Shown here: positions 1 to 8,300 of the stretch, in pieces | How the letters are laid out: the number at the start of each line of letters is the position of its first letter | Numbering within the stretch: position 1 is the stretch's first letter | From: an uncultured Selenomonadales bacterium | Lineage (GTDB): Bacteria; Bacillota; Negativicutes; Selenomonadales; Selenomonadaceae | Reading direction: 5' to 3' | Length of the DNA: 64,000 bases | Assembly: GCA_900321035.1 (NCBI GenBank) | Contig: ONUH01000005.1 | Span: 1 to 64,000, forward strand | The notes under the pieces: model-generated | The model's input: the letters and a program-made list of their open reading frames with translations, nothing else | Databases searched by the model: none | Told to the model about the DNA's origin: nothing | Program-made: the position numbers and the translations under genes

Positions 1-26
1 CTGATATACGGTCTGGGCATAAGAAT

Positions 27-70
27 GACCTCCTGTTATAGATTGATTCTACAACAGGAGGTCTCTTTTT
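27..70 (+). terminator. Intrinsic terminator of an upstream gene outside the window
   Basis: A 15-bp stem with one A-C mismatch (27-41 with 49-63) has a 7-nt loop and is followed by a T-rich run. It would end a plus-strand transcript entering from the left. The leftward gene that follows reads toward it. Confidence 0.8.
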
Positions 71-132
71 TCACTGTCCATTTTTTAGGATACAGTCCAG
101 CTGCTCCGAAAGGCTTTTTATATGCGGGAAAA

Positions 133-2055
133 TCAATTTTTTGTGCCGTTGCCGTACAGGATGCCGTGCACCGTTTCCAAAGTGATGAATTCGTTCAGCG
201 GTTTGGTAAGGTAGTCGGCGATGTTCAGCTCGCCGATTCGTTCCAGCATATCGCCGCCTTTTTCCGACGTCATGATTACGATGGGCGTATGACTCTCTTC
301 GCCAATGCTTTGGTACAGTGCGCGTCCGTCTGTGCCCGGAACTGTGATATCGAGCAAAATGAGAGATATATTATTCTCGTGGAGTGCGAGGAGCGCTGTT
401 TCCGCACTGTCTGCTCCCAGCACGCTGACGCTTTTGATTTTGCTCAGGATATCCCTCGCTGCTTGGATATTCGTTGGGTCGGTATCGACGATCAATATAT
501 TTTTCGTCCCGGATTCTTTTTGGCGCATCTCATACCCTTTGTCCTCGTCGATCAGCTGCAGCATGATGTCGGCGATCGCGGGGTCAAACTGGGTGCCTTT
601 GCCTTTCTCAATCTCGCTGCGGATGACGTCCTGCGGCAGCGCGCGCCGGTAACTTCTGTCGCTTGCCATTGCGTCGTAAGCGTCCGCCACGGCAAGGATG
701 CGCGCGACTTCCGGGATGTTCTCGCCTGCGAGTCCGCTCGGGTATCCTTTTCCGTCATACCGTTCATGGTGATACTTCGCGCCCTGGCTGATGCGCTCGT
801 CGTTGTGAATATCGCGCAGGATATTATATCCGCTGACCGGATGGATGCGTATATAATTGAATTCCTCTTTCGTGAGCTTTCCGGGCTTGTTGATGACGGA
901 AAGGGGGATGCGTATTTTTCCGACGTCGTGAAGCACGCCGGCGTAATAAATGGCTTGCTGTTCCTCTTCGGATTTGCCCATTCGCTTGGCGATCGTCAGC
1001 GCGTAGTCCGCGACGCGGTGCGAGTGTCCGCTGGTGTAGCGGTCTTTCGCGTCAATCGTCGACGTGAGCGCGCGGATGATGTTCATATTCACCTGGTCGA
1101 GGCGTTCCCGGCTCTTCTTCTCCAATTTTTCCGCGCGGGCGATCCTTCGCGTGGAAATCACGCAGAATACGACGATGATTCCGAAGATGATTGCGGAAAG
1201 CAGGACGCCGGCGATAATCTGCATCCAGAGACCGTGGAACAGCCGCGTATTGCTTACGACGATGACGACGTAAAGGTCGTCCACGATAGGCTGTGAAAAT
1301 ACGGTGCACCGCTCGCCGCCAATGTCGGTTTCAAATCCTTGGCCGGCGCTCCCGAAAACGCCCGAGAGAATCGCTCCGTGCTCTCCCGGCTCGAAATAGG
1401 ATTCTCCTCGTTCTGCCTTGTTGCTGTGGGCGATTACGCGGCCGTTGCCGTCCAGTATGAAGCCATAGCCCATTCCGTTGATGTTCATATTCTCCGTAAT
1501 GCGCTGTACTTCATTCAGCACGATGTCAAGCGCGATGACGCTCTCGCCGTCAGAAAGCATCTGGCTGAAGGAGACGACTGTGTCTCCCGTCTGGGCGTCG
1601 ATATACGGAGGCGTCATCACCATTTTGTTGCCCGCAAGTTTCGCCTCGGTATACCAGCTTCTCTCCGTGGCGATATAGTCCGCGGGGGGAACCCATCCGA
1701 CGCCGTCGATGTATCCGCCGCGCAAATATCCGTAAATGCCGGTGAAATTTTTATCGAACTGCCGCTGCATGGAAACGGTTTCCGCTTGGATATACGCCAT
1801 GATCTCTTCACGATCGGCTCCGTTTTTCGCCATGAAGTCGACGGATTCCGCCGCAAACCACAGTACATCCCGGCCTTTATTCAAATAATTCTCGATCATC
1901 GTGGCCTGGCTCTTCAGGTTGCCGACGCCAAGCTCCCTGATATTTGCCGAAGAACTTTGGAAAAAGGAGGTGAATATGAATGCGAGCATAACCGCTTGCA
2001 GGACAAAGATCAATATAACCGTCAGCCAAAAGTGCTTCGTTATAGAACTCTTCAT
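133..2055 (-). CDS. Membrane HD-GYP phosphodiesterase with dCache-like sensor and C-terminal receiver domain
   Basis: A 640-residue sensor protein that probably degrades cyclic di-GMP. Residues 11-33 form a membrane segment, about 35-270 an extracellular Cache-like region, and about 279-301 a second membrane segment. Residues 325-505 are an HD-GYP domain with H345, the HD pair at 376-377, HH at 429-430 and the GYP triad at 437-439 inside the usual D-GKGYP signature, so it looks catalytically competent. Residues 518-635 are a receiver domain with D569 as likely phosphoacceptor and K618. Receiver domains usually sit N-terminal to HD-GYP, so the C-terminal position is uncommon. The start is fixed by a consensus AAAGGAGGTG 7-8 nt upstream. 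It is transcribed alone, divergently from purH. The ligand is unknown. Confidence 0.9.
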   Translation of the reverse strand: MKSSITKHFWLTVILIFVLQAVMLAFIFTSFFQSSSANIRELGVGNLKSQATMIENYLNKGRDVLWFAAESVDFMAKNGADREEIMAYIQAETVSMQRQFDKNFTGIYGYLRGGYIDGVGWVPPADYIATERSWYTEAKLAGNKMVMTPPYIDAQTGDTVVSFSQMLSDGESVIALDIVLNEVQRITENMNINGMGYGFILDGNGRVIAHSNKAERGESYFEPGEHGAILSGVFGSAGQGFETDIGGERCTVFSQPIVDDLYVVIVVSNTRLFHGLWMQIIAGVLLSAIIFGIIVVFCVISTRRIARAEKLEKKSRERLDQVNMNIIRALTSTIDAKDRYTSGHSHRVADYALTIAKRMGKSEEEQQAIYYAGVLHDVGKIRIPLSVINKPGKLTKEEFNYIRIHPVSGYNILRDIHNDERISQGAKYHHERYDGKGYPSGLAGENIPEVARILAVADAYDAMASDRSYRRALPQDVIRSEIEKGKGTQFDPAIADIMLQLIDEDKGYEMRQKESGTKNILIVDTDPTNIQAARDILSKIKSVSVLGADSAETALLALHENNISLILLDITVPGTDGRALYQSIGEESHTPIVIMTSEKGGDMLERIGELNIADYLTKPLNEFITLETVHGILYGNGTKN

Positions 2056-2181
2056 CCGTATTCACCTCCTTTCATTCCGGCGGCGTGATTTCTGTCTGCG
2101 CGGCGGGTGAAGCAGGTTTTTCCTTGATTGGGCGCGGCCGGCAAACAGTGGGTTCGTTCCATGCCTTTGAGTTTAAAGACA

Positions 2182-2210
2182 AGTATAGCACGGAGCATGA
2201 AGGACCGCAA
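2182..2210 (-). promoter_or_regulatory. Sigma70-type promoter for the HD-GYP gene
   Basis: On the minus strand TTGCGG is separated by 17 nt from TATACT, with an extended -10 TG. It lies about 130 nt upstream of the HD-GYP start. Confidence 0.6.
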
Positions 2211-2316
2211 TATCCATAAAGGCGGAATTCGCTGGGTTTTCCATGGGGAGGGAAAGGAGGAGCCGCCGCGAAATGGCGCGACGTTGGACTTGGAATTGGC
2301 GCGAAACATTTCTGCC

Positions 2317-2345
2317 TTTGCAGGAAAAGGAAAACATGATAAAAT
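2317..2345 (+). promoter_or_regulatory. Probable promoter of purH-purD
   Basis: TTTGCA, 17-nt spacer, TAAAAT, ending about 50 nt before the purH start. I see no purine riboswitch in the short leader. Confidence 0.5.
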
Positions 2346-2396
2346 GAAACGGAACGTTTCTATTACGGCGTGAATCTTTCACAGGAGGTCATCATA

Positions 2397-2990
2397 ATGA
2401 AAATCAAACGGGCGCTCATCAGCGTTTCGGACAAGACGGGAGTCGTCGAGTTTGCGCGGAAGCTCAACGCGGCGGGAGTCGAGATCGTTTCAACGGGCGG
2501 CACGATGCGCGCGCTGAAGGAGGCGGGGATTCCCGTGCTTTACGTCAGCGACGTGACGGGATTTCCCGAGATCATGGACGGGCGCGTCAAGACGCTGAAC
2601 CCGTATATCCACGGCGGTATCCTTGCGGTGCGGGACAATCCGACGCATCAGCAGGCGATGAAGGAGCACAAGATCATCCCCATCGACTTGGTGGCGGTCA
2701 ATCTGTATCCGTTCAAGGAGACAATCGCGAAGCCGGGCGTGACGCTGGCGGAGGCCATCGAGAATATCGACATCGGCGGTCCGGCAATGATCCGTGCGGC
2801 GGCGAAGAATTTCAAGTTCGTCACGGTGGTGACAAATCCCGCGCGTTATGATGAGGTTGCCGAGGCGATCCTTTCGGACGGCGCGACCAGCGGGATGCTG
2901 CGGATGCAGCTCGCCCAGGAGGCGTTCGCGCATACGGCTGACTACGACGCGCATATCCAGTCGTATTTGAAGGAACAGATTGAAAAGTAA
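2397..2990 (+). CDS. purH: Stand-alone IMP cyclohydrolase (PurH N-terminal domain only)
   Basis: A 197-residue protein covering only the MGS-like IMP cyclohydrolase half of PurH, which closes FAICAR to IMP in the last step of de novo purine synthesis. Family hallmarks are the N-terminal [28 protein letters not shown] and [17 protein letters not shown] motifs. Bifunctional PurH is about 510 residues and carries AICAR transformylase in the C-terminal half. Here the frame ends cleanly after the first domain and purD begins 14 nt later, with no transformylase remnant between them. The start was chosen at the ATG preceded by AGGAGG (2383-2388). An ATG 27 nt upstream lacks a ribosome site. It is probably co-transcribed with purD. 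Confidence 0.92.
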   Translation: MKIKRALISVSDKTGVVEFARKLNAAGVEIVSTGGTMRALKEAGIPVLYVSDVTGFPEIMDGRVKTLNPYIHGGILAVRDNPTHQQAMKEHKIIPIDLVAVNLYPFKETIAKPGVTLAEAIENIDIGGPAMIRAAAKNFKFVTVVTNPARYDEVAEAILSDGATSGMLRMQLAQEAFAHTADYDAHIQSYLKEQIEK

Positions 2991-3004
2991 AGGGGCGGCG
3001 TTCT

Positions 3005-4282
3005 ATGAATATTTTACTGATCGGCAGCGGCGGACGCGAGCACGCGCTGGCGTGGAAGCTCAGCCAAAGCAAACATACGGATAAGCTGTACGCCGTTCCG
3101 GGCAATCCCGGCATCGCGAATTTTGCCGAGTGCATTTCCGGCGTCTCGGTGGAGGACAACGACGCGATTGTCGCGTTGGCGAAGGAGAAAAATATCGGCC
3201 TCGTGGTAGTCGGCCCGGAGGTGCCGCTGGTAAACGGCGTCGTGGACGCGCTGACGGCAGCAGGCATCAAGGCCTTCGGCCCGACGAAGGACGCTGCCGA
3301 GCTGGAAGGCTCGAAGGTCTATGCGAAGGTCGTCATGCGCCGTTATAAAATCCCGACGGCGCGCAGCGAGGTCTTTGGCGATCCGTCCCGCGCCCACGTT
3401 TACGTCCGGCAGATGCGGCAGCCTTTCGCTATCAAGGCGGACGGCCTCGCGGCGGGCAAGGGCGTAATCCTGACGAAAACGGCGGACGAGGCGATCGAGG
3501 CGATCGATCTCCTGATGAACCAAAAAGCCTTCGGCGACGCGGGAAATCGCGTTGTCATCGAGGAATTCATGGAAGGCGAGGAAGCCTCCATGCTGACGTT
3601 TACCGACGGCGAGACGATTGTCGCCATGCCCGCTTCCCAGGACCATAAGCGCGTCAACGACGGCGACGAGGGGCTGAATACGGGCGGCATGGGCGCCTAC
3701 GCGCCGGCGCCGGTCATCACGCCGGAGATGCGGGAGCGCGTGATGGAGGAAATCCTGAAGCCGACCATCGAAGGCATGAAAAAGGAAGGGCGTCCCTTCA
3801 AGGGCTGCTTGTACGCGGGGCTGATGATTACCGCGAAGGGGCCGAAGGTCGTCGAGTTCAACGCGCGGTTTGGCGACCCGGAGACGCAGGTTGTGCTGCC
3901 GCTTTTGAAGAGCGACCTCGTCGAGGTCATGCTGGCCTGCGTGGACGGAAAGCTGGCGGAGACGAAGGTGGAGTGGTCTGACGAGGCGGCGGTTTCCGTT
4001 GTCATGGCTTCGGGCGGCTATCCGGGCGAATATGAGAAGGGTAAAAAGATCGCGGGCGTCGGCGAAGCGGAAAAGAGCGGCGCGCTGGTATTCCATGCGG
4101 GCACGGCGGAAAAAGACGGCGCGCTCGTCACTGCGGGCGGCCGTGTGCTGAACGTGGTCGGCGTCGCGAAGGATATTCGCGAAGCGGTGAAAAAAGCTTA
4201 CGCGGGCGTCGAGAAAATATCCTTCGACGGAGCACATTATCGGAAAGATATCGCGCATCGGGCGTTGGAACGGCTGAATTAA
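3005..4282 (+). CDS. purD: Phosphoribosylamine-glycine ligase (GAR synthetase)
   Basis: A 425-residue ATP-grasp enzyme that joins phosphoribosylamine and glycine with ATP, step 2 of de novo purine synthesis. The N terminus MNILLIGSGGREHALAWK and the internal GPEVPLVNGVVDAL, KADGLAAGKGV and FNARFGDPETQ motifs are diagnostic. Its length is normal for the family. It lies 14 nt after purH in the same transcription unit and is followed by a dispersed hairpin repeat and then a terminator. Confidence 0.97.
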   Translation: MNILLIGSGGREHALAWKLSQSKHTDKLYAVPGNPGIANFAECISGVSVEDNDAIVALAKEKNIGLVVVGPEVPLVNGVVDALTAAGIKAFGPTKDAAELEGSKVYAKVVMRRYKIPTARSEVFGDPSRAHVYVRQMRQPFAIKADGLAAGKGVILTKTADEAIEAIDLLMNQKAFGDAGNRVVIEEFMEGEEASMLTFTDGETIVAMPASQDHKRVNDGDEGLNTGGMGAYAPAPVITPEMRERVMEEILKPTIEGMKKEGRPFKGCLYAGLMITAKGPKVVEFNARFGDPETQVVLPLLKSDLVEVMLACVDGKLAETKVEWSDEAAVSVVMASGGYPGEYEKGKKIAGVGEAEKSGALVFHAGTAEKDGALVTAGGRVLNVVGVAKDIREAVKKAYAGVEKISFDGAHYRKDIAHRALERLN

Positions 4283-4303
4283 ACACGCGAAAGATTCTCA
4301 ACA

Positions 4304-4374
4304 TGTTTCACGTGATTAGAAACGCTTGGAAGCGTCAGCTTTTTAGCGTTTCTTATGCAGGCGAAGCCTGTAAC
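4304..4374 (+). repeat. 71-nt dispersed hairpin repeat, copy 1
   Basis: It begins with TGTTTCACGTGATT, then a 9-bp stem (4318-4326 with 4345-4353), an 18-nt loop, and a second short stem CAGGC/GCCTG. A 71-nt relative with no length change lies at 57005-57075 and is identical at 53 of 71 positions by hand alignment. Four base pairs of the main stem differ by compensatory double changes. It lies in the purD 3' region ahead of the terminator. Confidence 0.75.
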
Positions 4375-4425
4375 AATCGAACATAGCCTGAAAAATCTAC
4401 GGAAAGAAACGACGCAAAAAAAGTG

Positions 4426-4459
4426 AAGCGCGGCAAAATATTCGCCGTGCTTTTCTTTT
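4426..4459 (+). terminator. Terminator after purD
   Basis: Stem AAGCGCGGC (4426-4434) with GCCGTGCTT (4444-4452), one G-U pair, then TTCTTTT. Confidence 0.8.
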
Positions 4460-4540
4460 GCGTGAAATTGAGGTAAAATAAAAAGACATTTCGATGTTTT
4501 TATAGTTCACGGGTTGCTCTTTAATTTTTCGGAGGTTTGG

Positions 4541-5779
4541 ATGATTCGGATTTTATGTATGCTGCTCTGTTTGCTCGGCGCGATGCTGTCGCAGCCTGCG
4601 GAGGCGGCGACGCCGTTCAGCGAGAAAGCGGCGAAGCTTTCCGGGGTAACGGCGGTGCGCATGGCGGGGTCGATGGAACGGCTCCGCATCGTGCTGGACG
4701 CGAATAAAGAAGTCGATTACGCAGTGATGGTGCTGTCGAATCCGTCCCGCGTCGTCGTCGATCTGCACGGCGCGTGGCTGAGTCCCAACGTCGCGCGGGA
4801 GACGGTGATTGAGAGCCGATTTGCCAGCAAGGTGCGCGTGGCACAATTCAATGAGAATACGGTGCGCGTCGTCGTGGAGACGACGATGGGCAAAGGCCAT
4901 TACGACGTGTTTTCCATCGAGGGCGGCGCGATCCCGTATCGCGTGGTGCTGGATTTCGGTAAGATCGGCAGGGCGAAGGACGATTCCTACGGGGGCGGTA
5001 TTACCGACGATCGGGTCGGTTCAGGAGAGCCGTCGACGGGGAAGCCGGACGAACCGGAGCCGGATAAGCCGAAGCCGCAGGGGACGGAAACGCCGGGCAA
5101 GGAAGAAAAAAGCGAAGGCGGCAAGGAAAAGCCGGACAAGGATAAAAAGCCCGACGACAGTACGGAAGTGCTTACGGAGGACGTCAAGTTTTCACCGGGA
5201 ATCAAGGGCAAGAAAATCGTAATCGACCCAGGCCACGGCGGCGAGGATTCCGGCGCTATCGGTCCCTCCGGCGTGACCGAGAAGAGCATCACGCTCCAAA
5301 TCGCGAAGGAAGTGGAGCGGATGCTGAAAGAGGCGGGCGCGAAGGTCACCATGACGCGCACGACGGACACGGAGGTTTCACCGAAGCACCGGCAGGCGAC
5401 GGACGTGGATGAGCTGCAGGCGCGCTGCGACGTGGCGAACAAAGCGAAGGCGGATATCTTTATCTCCATCCACATGGATTCCTTCACGAGCAGGGAAGCC
5501 TCCGGCACCACCGGGTATTACTATACGAAGGGGTCGGCGGCAAGCAAGCGGCTGGCGGCGGCCATCCAGTCGGAGCTCGTGGGGCAGCTCAAGACGACGA
5601 GCAGGGGCATCAAGACTTGTAATTTTTACGTCGTCAAGCACACGAAAATGCCGGCGACGCTCATTGAAGTCGCTTTCGTGTCCAACCCGAAGGAGGAAAA
5701 GCTCCTGACGTCGAAGAAGGGCGTGCAGAAGGCCGCCATCGGTATTGTGAACGGTATCTCCGATTTTTTCGGTGAGTGA
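4541..5779 (+). CDS. N-acetylmuramoyl-L-alanine amidase, AMIN plus Amidase_3
   Basis: A 412-residue secreted cell-wall hydrolase that cleaves the amide bond between MurNAc and the stem peptide. Residues 1-22 are a signal peptide (MIRILCMLLC...AEA). About 30-140 form an AMIN domain, which targets such enzymes to peptidoglycan or the septum. About 150-205 form a low-complexity linker rich in K, E, P and D. About 220-410 form the zinc amidase domain with DPGHGGEDSG, the metal-binding Glu in GVTEKS, SIHMDS, and the catalytic Glu in LIEVAFVSN. The architecture matches AmiC-like enzymes. The ATG follows GGAGG at 4531. A role in daughter-cell separation is inferred from family. Confidence 0.93.
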   Translation: MIRILCMLLCLLGAMLSQPAEAATPFSEKAAKLSGVTAVRMAGSMERLRIVLDANKEVDYAVMVLSNPSRVVVDLHGAWLSPNVARETVIESRFASKVRVAQFNENTVRVVVETTMGKGHYDVFSIEGGAIPYRVVLDFGKIGRAKDDSYGGGITDDRVGSGEPSTGKPDEPEPDKPKPQGTETPGKEEKSEGGKEKPDKDKKPDDSTEVLTEDVKFSPGIKGKKIVIDPGHGGEDSGAIGPSGVTEKSITLQIAKEVERMLKEAGAKVTMTRTTDTEVSPKHRQATDVDELQARCDVANKAKADIFISIHMDSFTSREASGTTGYYYTKGSAASKRLAAAIQSELVGQLKTTSRGIKTCNFYVVKHTKMPATLIEVAFVSNPKEEKLLTSKKGVQKAAIGIVNGISDFFGE

Positions 5780-5827
5780 ACGCCGGCGGCGCGTCACTCC
5801 AAAATAAATAGGGAAGGAAAATGATGT

Positions 5828-7039
5828 ATGGAAATCGAGAACACGGCGAAACAGAGATTGGAAGAGCTTCAGAAGGAAGCGCAGGAAGCGGCGGAAAAGC
5901 GCAAAAAGCAGCTGATGAAGCGGGAAGTTCCTACGCGGCGCACGCTGAAAAACGCGCTGGCGACAATGACGCGGCAGGAGCTCGACGATATCCGTTATAA
6001 CGTCGGCCTCTCGGGAACGAGCGGCATGAACAAGGCGGAGCTGATAGAAAAACTGGTTCCGGCAGTCAAGGAATTTTCACGCACATGGTTTGTCTCGCTG
6101 CTCGACGAGCAGTATCAGGCGTTCCGTCATTTGACGCAGAAAAAAGGCGGCATCTCCACGGAATTCCGCGCGGACGAAACCCGGCTCGACTATTTCCAGA
6201 GCCTCGGCCTGATGGCCTGCGGTGCGCATAAAGGCGAACTGGCCTGGTACCTGCCGAAAGAGATCATGGAAGAATTCCAGCAGCTTGACAAGAACCAGGC
6301 GTTCCAAAAGGCCGTCGAGCTGAATAACGACGTTTTCCGTATCGCGGCTGGACTACTGTTCTACTACGGGGTAATGGATTACGACCACCTTTTTGCGAAA
6401 GTGCGCCAGCATCTGGAGATCACCACGGACGATTTGAGCTTCTCGGATTTCATGAAGGTCATGTTCAATGGTTCGTGCTGGCAGCGCAACGTCCGCACCG
6501 CCGAACATGTCGCCTATTATTACACGGTGATGGACCCCGGAAAGACGATGGAAGCGCAGGATAAGATCGGCGTCGGCTTCGCGAAGCTGTCCTACGGGCA
6601 GGTTTTCGATGCGGGCGAGGCGGACTACATCGAGGCGACGGACGAATACAAGGGGCTCGCGCAGTTCTTCATGGCGGCCTACAAGATGGACGTGCTGCGT
6701 GCGGCGGAGGTCGTCGGGCAGATCACGATTCTTCTGCAGAACGGCGGCGAGATGAAGGACGTGCTCGGCTATATCGAGAAATTGGGCGAACCGGCCAGCG
6801 AAAAGGATATGGAAGCGCTTTCGCCGCTTCTGATCGGATTCCATCAGTCGCTTCGCATGTGGAAACTCAAAGGCCACACGACTACGGAAATCGTCACGGG
6901 CAAGCTCGACCCGGAGGGCGGCGACATCATTTCCTTCGAGGCGGCGCGCCGCAAGAAGGCGAAGGTCGGCAGGAACGATCCCTGTCCCTGCGGCAGCGGC
7001 AAGAAATACAAGAACTGCTGCATGCGGAAGGACCTGTGA
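5828..7039 (+). CDS. SEC-C motif protein with N-terminal SAP/Rho-N-like segment
   Basis: A 403-residue cytoplasmic protein of unknown role. The C-terminal 22 residues hold a textbook SEC-C zinc motif, [16 protein letters not shown], as in SecA and many uncharacterised proteins. Residues 1-35 are charged and helical. Residues 38-80 ([24 protein letters not shown]...) resemble the short helix-extended-helix fold of Rho-N/SAP domains, which bind nucleic acid. The central 300 residues are helical with no motif I recognise. It stands alone before a terminator. The zinc motif is certain, and nucleic-acid binding is an inference. Confidence 0.85.
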   Translation: MEIENTAKQRLEELQKEAQEAAEKRKKQLMKREVPTRRTLKNALATMTRQELDDIRYNVGLSGTSGMNKAELIEKLVPAVKEFSRTWFVSLLDEQYQAFRHLTQKKGGISTEFRADETRLDYFQSLGLMACGAHKGELAWYLPKEIMEEFQQLDKNQAFQKAVELNNDVFRIAAGLLFYYGVMDYDHLFAKVRQHLEITTDDLSFSDFMKVMFNGSCWQRNVRTAEHVAYYYTVMDPGKTMEAQDKIGVGFAKLSYGQVFDAGEADYIEATDEYKGLAQFFMAAYKMDVLRAAEVVGQITILLQNGGEMKDVLGYIEKLGEPASEKDMEALSPLLIGFHQSLRMWKLKGHTTTEIVTGKLDPEGGDIISFEAARRKKAKVGRNDPCPCGSGKKYKNCCMRKDL

Positions 7040-7109
7040 ATAAAAAGAATTGCAAATAGAACGCAGACATGGACGGGAAATAGCCAAGAGAATTTCATCA
7101 AGAGACCGG

Positions 7110-7154
7110 AATCCGGCGGAATTTCCAAAAACGGAAGTGCCGCCGGATTTTTTG
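7110..7154 (+). terminator. Terminator after the SEC-C gene
   Basis: Stem AATCCGGCGG (7110-7119) with CCGCCGGATT (7140-7149) plus an inner TTCC/GGAA pairing, followed by a T run. Confidence 0.9.
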
Positions 7155-7185
7155 CGCAAGCATGGCGAAAAAATTTTGCCGGGGC

Positions 7186-7214
7186 TTGCTTTTTTCCCCG
7201 CGATACCCTATAAT
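7186..7214 (+). promoter_or_regulatory. Promoter of the tRNA-Asn/tRNA-Glu unit
   Basis: TTGCTT, 17 nt, TATAAT, 33 nt before the first tRNA. Confidence 0.75.
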
Positions 7215-7246
7215 ATTTCGTGCGGTGCAACAAGCATCGCTTTGAT

Positions 7247-7322
7247 TCCTTGATAGCTCAGTCGGTAGAGCAATCGGCTGTTAACCGATCGGTCGCAGGT
7301 TCGAGTCCTGCTCAAGGAGCCA
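7247..7322 (+). tRNA. tRNA-Asn (GTT)
   Basis: A full cloverleaf. Acceptor TCCTTGA pairs with TCAAGGA, anticodon stem ATCGG/CCGAT holds GTT at 7280-7282, the T-loop is TTCGAGT, and CCA is encoded. It is co-transcribed with the next tRNA. Confidence 0.97.
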
Positions 7323-7323
7323 T

Positions 7324-7398
7324 GGCGCGTTGGTCAAGTGGTTAAGACACCGCCCTTTCACGGCGGTTTCATGGGTTCGAATCCCGTACGCGTCACCA
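7324..7398 (+). tRNA. tRNA-Glu (TTC)
   Basis: Acceptor GGCGCGT pairs with ACGCGTC (one G-U), anticodon stem CCGCC/GGCGG holds TTC at 7357-7359, and CCA is encoded. It lies 1 nt after tRNA-Asn. Confidence 0.96.
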
Positions 7399-7408
7399 GA
7401 AGATCAGA

Positions 7409-7437
7409 GCCGCCTCTTTGATTGGGGCGGCTTTTTT
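7409..7437 (+). terminator. Terminator after the tRNA pair
   Basis: GCCGCC-containing stem (7409-7416 with 7424-7431) followed by six T. Confidence 0.9.
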
Positions 7438-7463
7438 CATAGAGGGCGAAGGAGAGAAGCGAA

Positions 7464-8297
7464 ATGCCCGAAGGAGAGAATGCGTCCCGCCTCGCTGCAC
7501 GGCAGGCTGTGCTTGTCCGAAACGCGGACTGGATGCGGGATTATATGAAGTCCTTTTACAACGAGGACGAGGAAATCCAGCATGCGATGCTGATGAAAGA
7601 AGCGCACACGGGCCGTGTGCGGGCCATCATTCGCGACCTTGCCGTCCATCTCGGGCTGTCCGAGGAGGATGTGGCGCTGGCGGAAATCATGGGACTGCTG
7701 CATGACATCGGGCGATTCCGGCAGTTTACCGTTTATCGGACTTTCAAGGATCATCTGTCGGAGGATCACGCGGCGGCGGGACTGAAGCTGATGGAAGAGC
7801 ACGGACTGTTGGACGGCCTTTTGCCTTGGGAGCAGTCCCTTGTCCGCTTCGCTGTCGAATGGCACAATAAGAAGGAAATTGCGCCTGCGCCCGACGCCTG
7901 CCACCTTGGCTATGCGAAAATGCTTCGGGACGCGGACAAGCTGGATATCTACCATGTATTGGAGCCGTTCCTCCCGTCGAAAGACGGCAGCGGCGTCAGT
8001 CCGAACTTCATCGAGAAATTCGTCGAGGGCGTGCAGTGCGATTACACGATGTCGGGCACCGAGGACGATCGGAAGCTCGTCCGGCTGATGTGGGTGTACG
8101 ATGTCTATTTCGCTTGGACGCTTCAGCGCATCGAGGAGCGCGGATATATCAAGGAGCTCATCCGCTGCCTGCCGAAGGGCGAAAAAGTCGAGCTGGGCGT
8201 GGCGCGGCTTCTCGAATTTGAGAGGAAGAAGCTGACGGAAAAGGATGACGTCGGTTTTCAAAGCTCGCATGAGTGTGAGAATATAGAGGGGATGTAA
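7464..8297 (+). CDS. HD-domain phosphohydrolase
   Basis: A 277-residue cytoplasmic HD-superfamily metal hydrolase. It shows a metal-ligand His in the first helices (HTGRV), the HD pair in GLLHDIGRFRQF, a later conserved HAAAG, EWHNK, and the distal Asp in LRDADKLDIY. This matches the small HD proteins of Firmicutes annotated only as HD domain protein. The substrate, probably a phosphorylated nucleotide, cannot be told from sequence. The ATG follows AAGGAGAG. It ends 3 nt before glnS, so the two are probably co-transcribed. Confidence 0.85.
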   Translation: MPEGENASRLAARQAVLVRNADWMRDYMKSFYNEDEEIQHAMLMKEAHTGRVRAIIRDLAVHLGLSEEDVALAEIMGLLHDIGRFRQFTVYRTFKDHLSEDHAAAGLKLMEEHGLLDGLLPWEQSLVRFAVEWHNKKEIAPAPDACHLGYAKMLRDADKLDIYHVLEPFLPSKDGSGVSPNFIEKFVEGVQCDYTMSGTEDDRKLVRLMWVYDVYFAWTLQRIEERGYIKELIRCLPKGEKVELGVARLLEFERKKLTEKDDVGFQSSHECENIEGM

Positions 8298-8300
8298 CCA

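Noticed and set aside
4304..4319. parS-like site TGTTTCACGTGATTAG (also at 57005)
   Set aside because: The left half matches the parS consensus TGTTTCACGTGAAACA, but the right half does not (12 of 16) and both copies are part of the longer 71-nt repeat. A ParB site is not needed to explain it.
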